Source: Pseudomonas plecoglossicida NBRC 103162 = DSM 15088 (GTDB taxonomy: Bacteria > Pseudomonadota > Gammaproteobacteria > Pseudomonadales > Pseudomonadaceae). From it: a stretch of 60,703 nt of DNA. A program made the position numbers and the translations under genes. Each line of letters begins with the position of its first letter. Position 1 is the first letter of the stretch. Positions 6,403-15,486 of the stretch are shown in pieces. Location of the stretch: NCBI RefSeq assembly GCF_000730665.1, contig NZ_BBIV01000036.1:1-60703 (forward strand). The letters run 5' to 3'. Under the pieces are notes generated by a model. It saw nothing but the letters and a program-made list of their open reading frames with translations, was not told where the DNA came from and did no database searches.

Positions 6403-9060
6403 TTACGCGACATCTGGCGCGTCATACAGTTGAGTTGAGGCCTGACGAGACGCCACTTCACGCTGAAACCCCTCCCACATCCCACGCAGCGCCTGCTCGG
6501 CTTCACGCACGATTTGGTTGGGGTCTTTCACATCGCCATGCACGTTGATGGGCATGACCGGCGCAAAGGTGAAGGACTGGTCAACCTTCGGCTGCACAGG
6601 CTTGGCCTTTTCGGTGGGCTTCACGGCTGCGGGGACTGCGGCCGCCGGCGCCGGAGGCGATGATTCCTTGTCCAGGGCACGCACTACCGCCCCAGGCACC
6701 TCGGCTTTCGGCACCGCCTTGACTGGGGGCTTTGCATCAGCGACCTCTACCGGCTTGTCCTCGCCGAACAATCGCTTGCCCAGCCAGCCACCGACGGACT
6801 CGCCTCCCAGGCCGCCGAGCACCATGCCAAGCACGCCTCCCACAGCACCACCAACAGCGGTACCAATGACCGGCACGACAGATCCAATTGCCGCACCCGC
6901 CATCGCCCCCGTGGAGCCACCTGCCCAAGCGCCGGCCATGCCGCCGGCCAAACCACCGTAACCCTCGGCCTTCTCATCTCGGGTTTCTGCGTTCAGCGCA
7001 ACATCCAGCACGCCCGGCGCCATGTCGAGTAACTTGCCGCCCGGCAGCTTGGACATGCTCTTGGTCACGCCACGCACGTTATGCACTGCTCGAGCGAAGC
7101 CGCCCACTTCTCCGGCTATGCTCGGACCAACCAACGGCGGTACCACGGGTGATGGTAGGTGTACCGCCGGCACCTTGGCCGGCGATCCTGCCCGCCTCCG
7201 CCGTCGACGGCGTGCACGCCGACTACCAGGTTCTGCCGTTCCCATGTCAGCAACGCTACCGCCCAGCCGGCCGATAGCATCAGCATTGACCACAAAGACG
7301 CGCTGCGGCTGGCTGCCCAAGCCCGGGCCCACATCGTTGCTAGCCGGTGAACCCAATACTTGGCCAAGCATGCCTATGCCGGTATCCACAACCTGGTTGC
7401 CAGTCTTGGGCGCAGCCATCCCGCCCGACGCGTCTTCAACCTTGCCACGACGTCGAGCACTCCAGACGCGGCCACGGGCCACGCTGTATACGCCTCGGGC
7501 AACCTTGCCCCCAGCACGTGCAGTCAGCACGGCACTGACCGCCGCCGTCAGACCCGCAATACCCATGATCACCGCCGGGAATTTGTCCGACAGCGTCGTC
7601 ATGCCTTGCGCAATCGCCGTCAGGCCCTGGGCAACCGCGTCAGTCGCGGGCCGGATGGCATCTCCCACGCTGCGCATCGAATCGCTCCAGGCCTGGCCGA
7701 GCTCTGCCCAGCGTTGCGACGACGTTTCGCGGCGCTCCTCCAGGTTCTTGTCCAGAATGCCGGTAGCGTTCTGCGAGTCGGCCTTCAGCTGGGTATACAG
7801 CCCCCGGTTCTGCGCGTAGGCGGTCAGGGCCGCCTTGACCTGCATGTCGGCGAACAGGTCGCCGGTGCGCAGTGTCTTCTCAAGGGCCTCAAGCGCAGCC
7901 TTGGCCTTCTCCGGGTCGACTTCCTTGTCCATATTGGCCTGGGCTTCCTTCATTTTTTGGGCCTTGGCCGGGTCGGTCGCTTCGACATACTTCATGGCAA
8001 GCGCCATGGAGGACTCGATAACGTTCATGCCCTTCTGCAGCCCAGTGTTCAGCGAGGCCTGGTAATCAATGCCTGCATCCTTGTAGGCCTTGACCACCTC
8101 CCCCGAGCCGATCTTCTCCATCCAGTTCTTGAAGTTGTTCGCCGCTTCGTCAGACCCGCCGGCAGTCTTCATCTGCACCTGCAGCATGGCGCCCAGAGAT
8201 GAAACGGAATCCAATCCAGTGATGCCGTTCTTCTCCATCCCCGCGAGCAGCTGCGGGAACCACTTGGCCATATCGCTGGCCTCGAAGCTGCCTGCCTGGC
8301 CTTGGTAGGCGATGGCCTCCAGGGCCTGCTCCATGACCTTGGGATCGGTAATCTTGGCGTTCTGCTGCAGCGCCATGATCATGCTGGCCGTGTCGACGCC
8401 CGAGGCGCCCTGGCCGATGGCGAACTTGGCTGCCGTCGGCGCGTAGGACATGGCCTTGTCCAGTTCCATACCCGCACCGACAAGCTGGTTGATCAGGTCG
8501 GCCACATCGTTGCGGCCCATGCCTGTGTCCTTGGCCGTCTGGATCACCGTGCGGCTTAGCTGGACCTCCTCAGGCTTATTGACGGCATCGGCCTTGATCG
8601 CAATGTCACGGATGATTGCCTGATAGTCGGCGCTGATCTTCGTCGGAATGGCGGTCAGGCCAATGCCCACGGCGGCAGCACCTACATTCGCCTTGAGTGA
8701 CGACTTGCCCGCATTGATTTGCTGCTGGCCCTTGAGCTGTAAATCGGCGCCCTTCGCCTCACGGGCCAAGCGCTGGTACTCACGGCTCAACCGGCCGACC
8801 TCGACGCCCTGCTTACGCAGCGACTCCAAGTTACCGTTGAGCTTGCGCAACAGCTTGTCGGCACCGGCAGCGCCAGTGTCATGCGCCCGCTTCCACTCGG
8901 CCTGCAGCTTCATGGTGTCGCCGATGGTGCCCTTGAGCACCTTGGCCTTGTTGCTCGTCTGCTCGAGCTTCTGAATCCGTCCTTGAACGTCCTTGAATGC
9001 CGCACCGACCGACCCCGCAACGGATCCGCCGATCTCCAGGGCTAACTTCATCTTTGCCAT
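6403..9060 (-). CDS. Tail tape measure protein
   Basis: An 885-residue protein with a coiled-coil N-terminus (about 20-110), a TMP-family core around 130-420 including ARG/LYS-rich and Gly-Ala segments, hydrophobic helices near 485-515, and a second Gly-rich membrane-like region near 700-760 (GGLAGGMAGAWAGG). This is the typical make-up of a tape measure protein, which sets tail length and may help DNA entry. Start ATG 9060 has AGGG eight bases upstream and follows the E' frame stop by 13 bases. The order E/E' then T is P2-like. Confidence 0.92.
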   Translation of the reverse strand: MAKMKLALEIGGSVAGSVGAAFKDVQGRIQKLEQTSNKAKVLKGTIGDTMKLQAEWKRAHDTGAAGADKLLRKLNGNLESLRKQGVEVGRLSREYQRLAREAKGADLQLKGQQQINAGKSSLKANVGAAAVGIGLTAIPTKISADYQAIIRDIAIKADAVNKPEEVQLSRTVIQTAKDTGMGRNDVADLINQLVGAGMELDKAMSYAPTAAKFAIGQGASGVDTASMIMALQQNAKITDPKVMEQALEAIAYQGQAGSFEASDMAKWFPQLLAGMEKNGITGLDSVSSLGAMLQVQMKTAGGSDEAANNFKNWMEKIGSGEVVKAYKDAGIDYQASLNTGLQKGMNVIESSMALAMKYVEATDPAKAQKMKEAQANMDKEVDPEKAKAALEALEKTLRTGDLFADMQVKAALTAYAQNRGLYTQLKADSQNATGILDKNLEERRETSSQRWAELGQAWSDSMRSVGDAIRPATDAVAQGLTAIAQGMTTLSDKFPAVIMGIAGLTAAVSAVLTARAGGKVARGVYSVARGRVWSARRRGKVEDASGGMAAPKTGNQVVDTGIGMLGQVLGSPASNDVGPGLGSQPQRVFVVNADAIGRLGGSVADMGTAEPGSRRARRRRRRRAGSPAKVPAVHLPSPVVPPLVGPSIAGEVGGFARAVHNVRGVTKSMSKLPGGKLLDMAPGVLDVALNAETRDEKAEGYGGLAGGMAGAWAGGSTGAMAGAAIGSVVPVIGTAVGGAVGGVLGMVLGGLGGESVGGWLGKRLFGEDKPVEVADAKPPVKAVPKAEVPGAVVRALDKESSPPAPAAAVPAAVKPTEKAKPVQPKVDQSFTFAPVMPINVHGDVKDPNQIVREAEQALRGMWEGFQREVASRQASTQLYDAPDVA

Positions 9061-9073
9061 CGGTTATCCCTAC

Positions 9074-9187
9074 TCAGTCATTGAGCCACCACAGCATGTC
9101 CACAAAGTTCATGCCTGATATCTCAGCAGCCGAGAAATGCAGCTCGGCGGCCAGCCGTTTGGCGAGCCGCCGCTGCGTTTCCGCGTC
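9074..9187 (-). CDS. E'-like extension frame, probably reached by +1 frameshift from gpE
   Basis: A 37-codon open frame directly after the gpE stop. It encodes an acidic-aromatic stretch ending in MNFVDMLWWLND, like the GpE-family tail protein (typically W-P-P...M...EL..W). It has no credible start of its own: the first ATG is near its end. The gpE frame ends GTT-TGA-C, the same layout as the RF2 autoregulatory site CTT-TGA-C. Slippage of GTT by +1 would read straight into this frame at GAC 9187-9185. I therefore read it as the C-terminal part of a frameshifted tail-assembly chaperone. No internal Shine-Dalgarno like that of RF2 is obvious upstream. Confidence 0.55.
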   Translation of the reverse strand, partial: DAETQRRLAKRLAAELHFSAAEISGMNFVDMLWWLND

Positions 9188-9488
9188 AAACGTCGTCGTC
9201 TTGCACCAGGCGAAAGTAGCCAGTCTGCAAGCGGTTGTAGTCTTTGAGGGCTAGTCCCTCCAGGTCCTTGACGCCGACCTCGGCGAGCGAGGCGAACAGG
9301 TTGAGTTCACGCTGCTCATCGTCGGCACCGGCACCCTGCTGCGCCGCACGAATGTCGCGCACGGTCGGTGCGCGCAGGCTGATCTGGTCGACCTGTACGC
9401 CGTTGGCTTCGGAGGGTTTGGTCAGCTTCACGATCACGCGATCTGGGGCGACAGTGAGCCAGACAGGGGTTTTAGTGATAGTACCCAT
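9186..9488 (-). CDS. Tail assembly protein E (tail chaperone)
   Basis: A 100-residue protein of the phage tail assembly chaperone type found between tube and tape measure genes of P2-like tails. The pattern PTVRDI.AAQ followed by a helix and ending near DYNRLQTGYF is typical. It binds the tape measure protein during tail assembly and is absent from mature tails. An AAGGA site precedes ATG 9488. Its stop codon lies in a likely programmed frameshift site, so a longer form probably exists. Confidence 0.82.
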   Translation of the reverse strand: MGTITKTPVWLTVAPDRVIVKLTKPSEANGVQVDQISLRAPTVRDIRAAQQGAGADDEQRELNLFASLAEVGVKDLEGLALKDYNRLQTGYFRLVQDDDV

Positions 9489-9521
9489 GGGGGAAGAGTC
9501 CTTGTGATTGCAGAGAGGGGG

Positions 9522-10031
9522 TTACAGGCCGAGGGCGGTGCGTTGCGCGGCCAGCTGGTCGACACCATCAATGACGCGTTTCATACCCAGCGCGTCGATC
9601 TCGTAGACCAGGCGGCCGTCGACTTCGAGCTTGTAGTAGGTCAGGCTGACGGCGTGCTTGATCTCGGCCTTGTCGCCAGCTTTCCAGTCGCCCATGTCGA
9701 TCTCTTTCAGGCTGCCACGCAGGGTGACTACCACTGGATTGATTCTGCCCTTGAGACCTTTGAAAGCCCCCCGGAACGTGCCGTTGAAGGCGGTGCCGTC
9801 GGCCAGGCCGAAGAACTTCAGCGACTCGCGGCGCACGCCGGTGGTGGTGAAGCTGGCTTCCTGCTTCTCCATGCCCTGATCCATTTCAACCGGCATATCC
9901 ATGCCGCCGGGACGGTGCTCCTCCATCTTGAGCGTGAGCTTGGGCAGGGTCAGGCTGGGTACATCGCCCTGGAAGCTGATGCCATCGACGAACAGGTTCA
10001 GGTTGGCCAGGGTTTCGGGAATCATTGCCAT
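9522..10031 (-). CDS. Major tail tube protein (FII-like)
   Basis: A 169-residue homologue of P2 FII, which polymerises into the inner tube of a contractile tail. The N-terminal MAMIPETLANLNLFVDG and the following short beta-rich stretches are characteristic. A GGAGCG site precedes ATG 10031. It follows the sheath gene by 12 bases, so sheath and tube are made from one message in the expected order. Confidence 0.93.
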   Translation of the reverse strand: MAMIPETLANLNLFVDGISFQGDVPSLTLPKLTLKMEEHRPGGMDMPVEMDQGMEKQEASFTTTGVRRESLKFFGLADGTAFNGTFRGAFKGLKGRINPVVVTLRGSLKEIDMGDWKAGDKAEIKHAVSLTYYKLEVDGRLVYEIDALGMKRVIDGVDQLAAQRTALGL

Positions 10032-10043
10032 GCGAAGCGCTCC

Positions 10044-11222
10044 TTATGCGGCCGAGTCGAGGACTTCGGTCAGCCATTGATTGGTGATCTCGACGCGGAA
10101 GTTGGGGTTTTCCGCTGGCGGCACATCGGTGAAGCGGATGTTCCAGTACACCTTGCCCTGCTCCAGCTGGCTGGCGGTGTTCAGTTCGATATCCGCAAAT
10201 ACCTCGAAGTTGATGATTGCGCCCTGGTTCTTGAGGTCGCGCATGAAGGCCTGCAGGCCCTCGGTTACGTCCTTGACGTAAGTCGCGGTGATCGAGCGGT
10301 CGACAGCCCACTTGTGGCCGTACAAGATTGCGTCCATGACGATATCCATGGTGCGCACGCGGGTGACGAAGGCCCATTTCGGATCGCTCGACAGCGTGCG
10401 GTTGCCCCACAGTCGGTAGCCGTCGTCGCGGATGATGGTGGTGATATTGGCGTTGTTCAGCAGGTTGGCCCGGCATGTCTCGTCGCCGTCCAAGAACTCC
10501 ACTGAGCGGGTGGTGCCGGTGACGCCGACGAACTCTTTGTTGGACGGCGAGGCCCAAAAACCGTACTCGCTGTCGGTCCACGCGAACAGGCCGGCCACCC
10601 AAGCCGATGCAGGGGCATCCACTGTCGCGCTCGCGTCGGTGTCCCAGAACTTCACGCCGGGGTCGACCAGGTAGGCGCGCTTGGCGCCGAACTCGCCGGC
10701 GTAGGCCACGGCAGCTTCGTCGGTGGTGCCGGGGCCGTCGATGATCGCGATACCCCGCAGCTTATCGGCCAGGGCCACCAGCGCGGTGCCGACGGCCTGG
10801 GTTGCGCTGTGCTTGGGGGTTACCAATAGCCGCGGCTGGGCGTTGTAGCGGCTTTTGCCATCAAGCAGCGCCTGCATGCCAGTACGGGTGCCATCGGCCA
10901 ACACGCCGCCGATGATTGCCGAGGTTTGCTCGGCCGCGTCCTCCAGCTTGGCCACGCCACACGCGACAATCACCGCCTTGGCGCGTATGTAGATCGCCCG
11001 GCACGCCTTGGTAATGGCCGAGCTGGCACCGAAGGCAGCCACCGCCTCACGCTCGCTGGTGATCAGCACCAGGTCGTTTGCCTTGGCCGTGGGGGTGCCG
11101 TCAGCACCAGGGCCAGGGGTGAAGGTGTCGACCAAACCAATGATCGAGGACGACGGCAAGGCGATTTGGCGGGCGCCGGTGTCGACGTTCGTTACGGTAA
11201 CGCCGTGAAAGAAACCGCTCAT
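10044..11222 (-). CDS. Tail sheath protein (FI-like)
   Basis: A 392-residue contractile tail sheath subunit. The N-terminal FFHGVTV, the IGLVDTF motif, the central GVTGTTRSVEFLDG and the late LWGNRTLSSDPKW are family landmarks. It wraps the tube and contracts on infection. GGAG lies close before ATG 11222. A pair of hairpins separates it from the fibre assembly gene upstream, so its expression may be set separately. Confidence 0.95.
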   Translation of the reverse strand: MSGFFHGVTVTNVDTGARQIALPSSSIIGLVDTFTPGPGADGTPTAKANDLVLITSEREAVAAFGASSAITKACRAIYIRAKAVIVACGVAKLEDAAEQTSAIIGGVLADGTRTGMQALLDGKSRYNAQPRLLVTPKHSATQAVGTALVALADKLRGIAIIDGPGTTDEAAVAYAGEFGAKRAYLVDPGVKFWDTDASATVDAPASAWVAGLFAWTDSEYGFWASPSNKEFVGVTGTTRSVEFLDGDETCRANLLNNANITTIIRDDGYRLWGNRTLSSDPKWAFVTRVRTMDIVMDAILYGHKWAVDRSITATYVKDVTEGLQAFMRDLKNQGAIINFEVFADIELNTASQLEQGKVYWNIRFTDVPPAENPNFRVEITNQWLTEVLDSAA

Positions 11223-11242
11223 AGACTCTCCAGAAATGAGAA

Positions 11243-11305
11243 GGCCCCGCAGTGCAGGGCCAGGTGGTACAGCGGAAATGAAAACGCCCCGTCAGTGCGG
11301 GGCGT
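11243..11305 (-). terminator. Tandem hairpins between fibre assembly gene and sheath gene
   Basis: The stronger hairpin has an 8-base-pair stem (11284-11291 with 11298-11305) and a short T-run on the minus strand; it overlaps the fibre-assembly stop codon. A second, imperfect GC-rich hairpin covers 11243-11261. Together they look like an intrinsic terminator plus a reserve stem inside the late operon. Confidence 0.7.
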
Positions 11306-11733
11306 CATTGGGTGTAGAGATCAATCCAGTCAGGCGGTACTGGACGCAGCGCCGTGTCGGGGAATGCCTGGGTTTGGGGCCAATCGCGCAGCACCTGCAG
11401 ATACTCCAGCAGTTCGGCAAATTGCGCCTCACTGAGCGTGGTGGCGCGGCCCAGGTCCTGCTCATCACGGTGACGGTCGCGCAGCCACTGCCGGGCCGCC
11501 AGCTCGCCGTCGCGCCAGGCGCGCTCCTGAGCCGCCACCTCGTCGGCGGTCAGTCCAGGCGGGTCAATCAGGATCGGAAGCCCCTGAGCGTCATGCGAAC
11601 GCACCTTGCCCGGATCAGGGTTGCCGATCACCGCCTCATAGCGGTCGTCGGGAATCTCCACGGCATCCGCCGGCATGCTGGTGTGAATACCCGTCAGGTA
11701 GCAGCACCCGGTGGTTTGACTGTAGTAACGCAT
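11305..11733 (-). CDS. Tail fibre assembly protein
   Basis: A 142-residue chaperone of the Caudo_TAP family. N-terminal YYSQTTGCCYLTGIH and the central DDRYEAV..G show the pattern; a helical, Arg/Glu-rich middle and a C-terminal LPDWPQTQ.FP..-like stretch (here DWPQTQAFP) complete it. It helps tail fibre trimers fold and attach. It begins three bases after the tail fibre gene, the standard arrangement. Confidence 0.88.
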   Translation of the reverse strand: MRYYSQTTGCCYLTGIHTSMPADAVEIPDDRYEAVIGNPDPGKVRSHDAQGLPILIDPPGLTADEVAAQERAWRDGELAARQWLRDRHRDEQDLGRATTLSEAQFAELLEYLQVLRDWPQTQAFPDTALRPVPPDWIDLYTQ

Positions 11734-11736
11734 GCC

Positions 11737-13677
11737 TCATTTCCCCAAGCACAAGAAGGTGTAGCCCACGATGCCAGGTGGCACAGTGAGCGCGCCGCTG
11801 ATCACTGTCCGCGCGTTTACATCAATGCCGGTCGTGGAGGCACCTTGACCGGTCATGGTCACGCCTGCCGACGAGGTGCCGATGGAATACACCACCAGGC
11901 TCGAAGTGAACTCAAGCGGCAAGGTGATTCGTGCCATCCCTGCGCCAGCGTTGATCTGCCCGTTGGACCACTGAATGATCAGGCCGCCCAACCAGGTCGG
12001 AAACACCATGTAGCCGCTGGAGTTGTACGAGAAGGCAAAGCCCCAACGCATTTTCTTGGGTGTTACCGCGACCATATCCAGCGTACCGGTATCGACCTCG
12101 GCCTGGGTGCCCACACGCAGCACACCGTAAAGCACCTCAGTGGCCAACGCCGTCACGTTGCGGATCAGCTGCAGGGCCCGCAGCGGCGTCATCAACTTGG
12201 TGTCTAGCGCGCCCGCCTCGGCCTCGACCTGCGTGGCCTGGGCTCCCCGCAGCTTCTTTGGCGTTACCGCCGTGGCGTCATCCGTGCCGGTGGTGACCTG
12301 CGCCTGAGTGGAAACCTTGAGCCAACCAAACACTGTTTCCGTGGCCTGGGTGACCACCTTGGCAATCGCCTGAGCTACCCGCAGGGCTGACATCCATGCC
12401 GTCGACGAAACACCCGCCTCGGCCTCGGCCTGGGTTGCCTGCACCATGTTGCCGGTGTGCAGCATCTCCACCCAAGGCTCCCAGTCATCGGCCGACGATG
12501 TTGGCCAGGTCTTGTTCGCTGCTCGGTAGAAGAAACGGTTTTGATAGACCCGCTTCACCTCTTGGTGCGGGTAGACAAGGGCGCCACGAACAATCACATG
12601 GCTAGCCCCCAAAATGGGCGCGTTCGCCAATGGCTCGCCCGAGGTGTAGGCATACACGCCGTCTTGCAACAGCGTATTCAGATTGGAGCCACCATCCAGC
12701 GGCAGCGGGGTGCCGACGCCATACTGGCCGAGCTTGACCGCGTCGACGATGCCATAACCGGCCAGCGTGGTTGGATTGGTCCCCCCGGTTACACGCCCGA
12801 GCTTATCGACGGTTACGCTCTTGAACGTCCCCACCGTTACGCCGGTGCGGCCGGCCACCGCCTCGAAGGTCAACGCCGTAACGCCCAGGGTAATCGGCGC
12901 ATCGGTCACCAACTGCCAGACGCTATCGCCGTTGGCGGTGCCCTTTTCCACCGACACCATCAGGCCGGGGGTGACTTCCGCGCTCAGGTCGGCATCGGCG
13001 CTGCGACTCCAAGCCCCACCCGCCACTACCACATAAATGCCGTTGTCCTTTCCGGCGGTTTGGTCCTTCACCAGCACCCGTGCGCCGGCAGTCAGCACCA
13101 CACCGTCAACGGTTTGCAGCCCGCTCAAGGCGATGTTTGCGGTGGTGGCCACCACTACAGACTGCTTGAAGTCCAACTTAGCCAACTCGCCCTCAACCCA
13201 TTCACGGGTAGCGAGCACCACGCTCGGGTCAATCTTGAGCTGTACGTTGCTGGAACTGCTGACGATCAGGTTCAGGCGCACTACCTGGGTACGTCCAGAG
13301 CCCTGGCTAAGCAGCGGCTTGAAGGTGGGCGGACAGTTGGCCACCGCCACCATGTCGCCATCGGCGTCGTACAGGGCAATCTCGCGAATCCACTTACCGC
13401 CCACATCGGCCGGAATGATCTGCTCGGCAATGATTACCGCTGCATTGCTCGGGTCGACCTTGAGCTGATTCAGCGGCGCCCGGCGCCATTCATTGAGCAG
13501 TGCCGTTTGACTGGCCGTTGGCAGGGGCAGCGGCGGGCTCTCCAGGTTGTTCGGATTGCCGTCGCCTACGGCCATTTGCGAGAAGGTCCAGGGCACGCCC
13601 AGAGCATCCGCGTTAGCTTGCTTGGCGGCCCCGACGTTGGTCAGGATCGCGTAAAACTGTGAAGTCTGGTCAACCAT
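11737..13677 (-). CDS. Tail fibre protein with tandem 67-residue repeats
   Basis: A 646-residue phage tail fibre. Residues 1-150 match the DUF3751-type attachment domain (MVDQTSQFYAILTNVGAA...). Two tandem 67-residue units cover about 411-477 and 478-544, each beginning QATQ.EAEAG and ending AVTPKK.R. The last 100 residues form a separate receptor-binding tip with IIQWSNGQ and a final LCLGK. I start it at ATG 13677, inside the gpI stop, because the open frame further upstream only shadows gpI. The overlap of eight bases fits the compact operon. The tip would determine host range. Confidence 0.9.
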   Translation of the reverse strand: MVDQTSQFYAILTNVGAAKQANADALGVPWTFSQMAVGDGNPNNLESPPLPLPTASQTALLNEWRRAPLNQLKVDPSNAAVIIAEQIIPADVGGKWIREIALYDADGDMVAVANCPPTFKPLLSQGSGRTQVVRLNLIVSSSSNVQLKIDPSVVLATREWVEGELAKLDFKQSVVVATTANIALSGLQTVDGVVLTAGARVLVKDQTAGKDNGIYVVVAGGAWSRSADADLSAEVTPGLMVSVEKGTANGDSVWQLVTDAPITLGVTALTFEAVAGRTGVTVGTFKSVTVDKLGRVTGGTNPTTLAGYGIVDAVKLGQYGVGTPLPLDGGSNLNTLLQDGVYAYTSGEPLANAPILGASHVIVRGALVYPHQEVKRVYQNRFFYRAANKTWPTSSADDWEPWVEMLHTGNMVQATQAEAEAGVSSTAWMSALRVAQAIAKVVTQATETVFGWLKVSTQAQVTTGTDDATAVTPKKLRGAQATQVEAEAGALDTKLMTPLRALQLIRNVTALATEVLYGVLRVGTQAEVDTGTLDMVAVTPKKMRWGFAFSYNSSGYMVFPTWLGGLIIQWSNGQINAGAGMARITLPLEFTSSLVVYSIGTSSAGVTMTGQGASTTGIDVNARTVISGALTVPPGIVGYTFLCLGK

Positions 13678-14281
13678 AGTTAACGTCCAGATAGTCAATG
13701 ATGTGGTCACGGCCGCCACGGCCAATTTCGCCGGTGACCTCCAGGTCAACCGCTTCGGGCGGGTAAACGTCGAGTTCGTCGCCGTCGTATGCGGATGTGG
13801 CCAGGTACAGGGGGCCGGCAGTTTCCAGGCTGATCGCCAGGCCGACCATGTGCCGGCTGACTGGCCGGGCGTCATCGATCAGCGCGGTCAGTTCCTGGTA
13901 GGTTTCCTCGTCGATGCCTTCATCCGACACACCGACCTTGAGCGAGAAGGTACCCGGCACGCCCAGGGGCTCGGTCTGCCACCACTCGATTACCTCGATC
14001 AGGTAGCCAAACGGCTCGACCACGCGGCGCAGCGCGCCGATGGTCCCTTTGTGCTTATGGATGTAGAACGACGACCGGATGACGGAGCGCTTGACCTCCT
14101 CGGCCCACTGGTCGTCCCAGCGGTCGACCGACCAGGCCCAGGCCAGCAGGTACAGCAGGTTGGCCGGGCAAGTGTCCGGGTTGTAGAGCGTGCGCAGCAT
14201 GACGGCCAGGTCTTCGTCGGCTGCCACCTCTATGGCGGCCTCCAGCGGCGTTCGATTCAGAGGCAGCAGACTGGCCATCAT
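13670..14281 (-). CDS. Baseplate/tail protein I (gpI)
   Basis: A 203-residue homologue of P2 gpI, a baseplate wedge component. The motif LLYLLAWAWSVDRWDDQW and the following R..I..S...HKHKGT stretch are diagnostic. It overlaps gpJ by four bases at its start and the tail fibre by eight at its end, giving a coupled J-I-H order as in P2. Confidence 0.93.
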   Translation of the reverse strand: MMASLLPLNRTPLEAAIEVAADEDLAVMLRTLYNPDTCPANLLYLLAWAWSVDRWDDQWAEEVKRSVIRSSFYIHKHKGTIGALRRVVEPFGYLIEVIEWWQTEPLGVPGTFSLKVGVSDEGIDEETYQELTALIDDARPVSRHMVGLAISLETAGPLYLATSAYDGDELDVYPPEAVDLEVTGEIGRGGRDHIIDYLDVNYG

Positions 14282-15159
14282 TCACCCCACTCAACGGTGA
14301 ACCCAGAGCACCAGGCTGCTTGCGCCTTGGTCGGTCGGATATCGGCCCACCCCTCCAGCTCGACGCGGCTGACCCCGTCGATATGCAACTGGGCATCAAT
14401 GCCAGAGCGCGCCACCTCAATGCCCAGCCGACGGCGGGGGTTGATCCATGCTCCCAGGCGTGCCCGGCACTGGGTCAGAATCGCCTCGCTTTCCGGGCCG
14501 CTGCCGGCCAGGTAAATCTTGGCGTCGATCCGATACGGCAGGATCTGCGCGCTTTGCACCGTCAGGCGGTCGGCTACCGGTCGAACGTCATCGTCGCTCA
14601 GGTACGCATCAACGGTCGCGAGCAGTTCGGCCGAGGCCGAGCCGTCACCATCCAGGGCCAGCACCGTTACTTCCACCACTGCCGGCGATGGGCTCTCGGC
14701 TGTGGCGTCCGCGACCTGTCCGGAGGCGTTGCGCGCATGCAAGATGTAACTGTTACGCGGGCCGGCCGTGGTGAGCCCTTCGTAGACCAGCTGGACCCGC
14801 TCACGCAACGCGTCGTCTTCCTCCAGCACCTGGGACACCGGGGGCACCGCCGTCAAATCCTCGACCTGCACCACGAGGCGCAACAGACTGACATTGGCCG
14901 CAAGTTGGTCCAGGTCGGTGCCCTTGGCGTAAGTCAGCATCAACGCCTTGGCCGCGTCGTTGATCCGCGAGCGGTTGAGCAGCTTGCGATACGACCCAAC
15001 CTCCAGCAGTTTGGTCACCGGGTCGCTCTCCAAGATCGCACTCCAGTTATCGCCCATGTGAGCGCGAAAGGTCGTCAGGTCGGCCTGATACAGCGCCTCA
15101 TAATCCAAGTCCTCCACTACCTGTGGCGCCGGAAGCTGGGAGAGATCGATCGCGCTCAT
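14278..15159 (-). CDS. Baseplate protein J (gpJ)
   Basis: A 293-residue baseplate J-like protein. N-terminal IDLSQLPAPQVVEDLDYE and the central YALKGTDLDQLA-type stretch (here YAKGTDLDQLA) are typical, as is the beta-rich C-terminal half with PVADRLTV. J and W/gp25 form the wedge of the baseplate. It overlaps W and I by four bases at either end. Confidence 0.94.
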   Translation of the reverse strand: MSAIDLSQLPAPQVVEDLDYEALYQADLTTFRAHMGDNWSAILESDPVTKLLEVGSYRKLLNRSRINDAAKALMLTYAKGTDLDQLAANVSLLRLVVQVEDLTAVPPVSQVLEEDDALRERVQLVYEGLTTAGPRNSYILHARNASGQVADATAESPSPAVVEVTVLALDGDGSASAELLATVDAYLSDDDVRPVADRLTVQSAQILPYRIDAKIYLAGSGPESEAILTQCRARLGAWINPRRRLGIEVARSGIDAQLHIDGVSRVELEGWADIRPTKAQAAWCSGFTVEWGE

Positions 15160-15482
15160 GCACTCACCTCCATTACGACGCTGTCACCCACGTAGGTTCC
15201 GGACAGCGACAGCGTGATTTGCCCGTCGAGCACCGCAACCACGCGCACGCGCTCCAGCTTCAGGCGCGGCTCCCAGCGCCCCAAGGCACGCGCCACCTCG
15301 GCCTGCACTGCGCTTTTCCAGCCCTCATTCACTGGCAGGTCGACGTAGCGGCGCAGGTTGCTGCCGTACTCCGGGCGCATGCGCCGGTGGCCGACCGGGG
15401 TTGTCAGGATGTCCTCGATGGACTGTTTCAGATGGGCCACGCCAGAAAGCGGCTGCCCGGTGCGACGATCCAGTCCGATCAT
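15156..15482 (-). CDS. Baseplate protein W (gp25-like)
   Basis: A 108-residue homologue of P2 gpW and T4 gp25, a lysozyme-like wedge protein. MIGLDRRTG, then SIEDILTTPVGHRR.R.EYG is the defining motif. I start it at ATG 15482, since the upstream in-frame extension overlaps the preceding gene and has no family similarity. It overlaps gpJ by four bases. Confidence 0.93.
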   Translation of the reverse strand: MIGLDRRTGQPLSGVAHLKQSIEDILTTPVGHRRMRPEYGSNLRRYVDLPVNEGWKSAVQAEVARALGRWEPRLKLERVRVVAVLDGQITLSLSGTYVGDSVVMEVSA

Positions 15483-15486
15483 GGGC

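Noticed and set aside
9504..10505. Long plus-strand open frame of 333 codons
   Set aside because: It lies antisense to the tube and sheath genes, which have clear families and ribosome sites; the frame is a by-product of high GC content.
12457..13662. Plus-strand open frame of 401 codons across the tail fibre
   Set aside because: Antisense shadow of the fibre gene, low-complexity composition.
13678..13875. N-terminal extension of the tail fibre gene
   Set aside because: It overlaps gpI fully and has no fibre similarity; ATG 13677 begins the known attachment domain.
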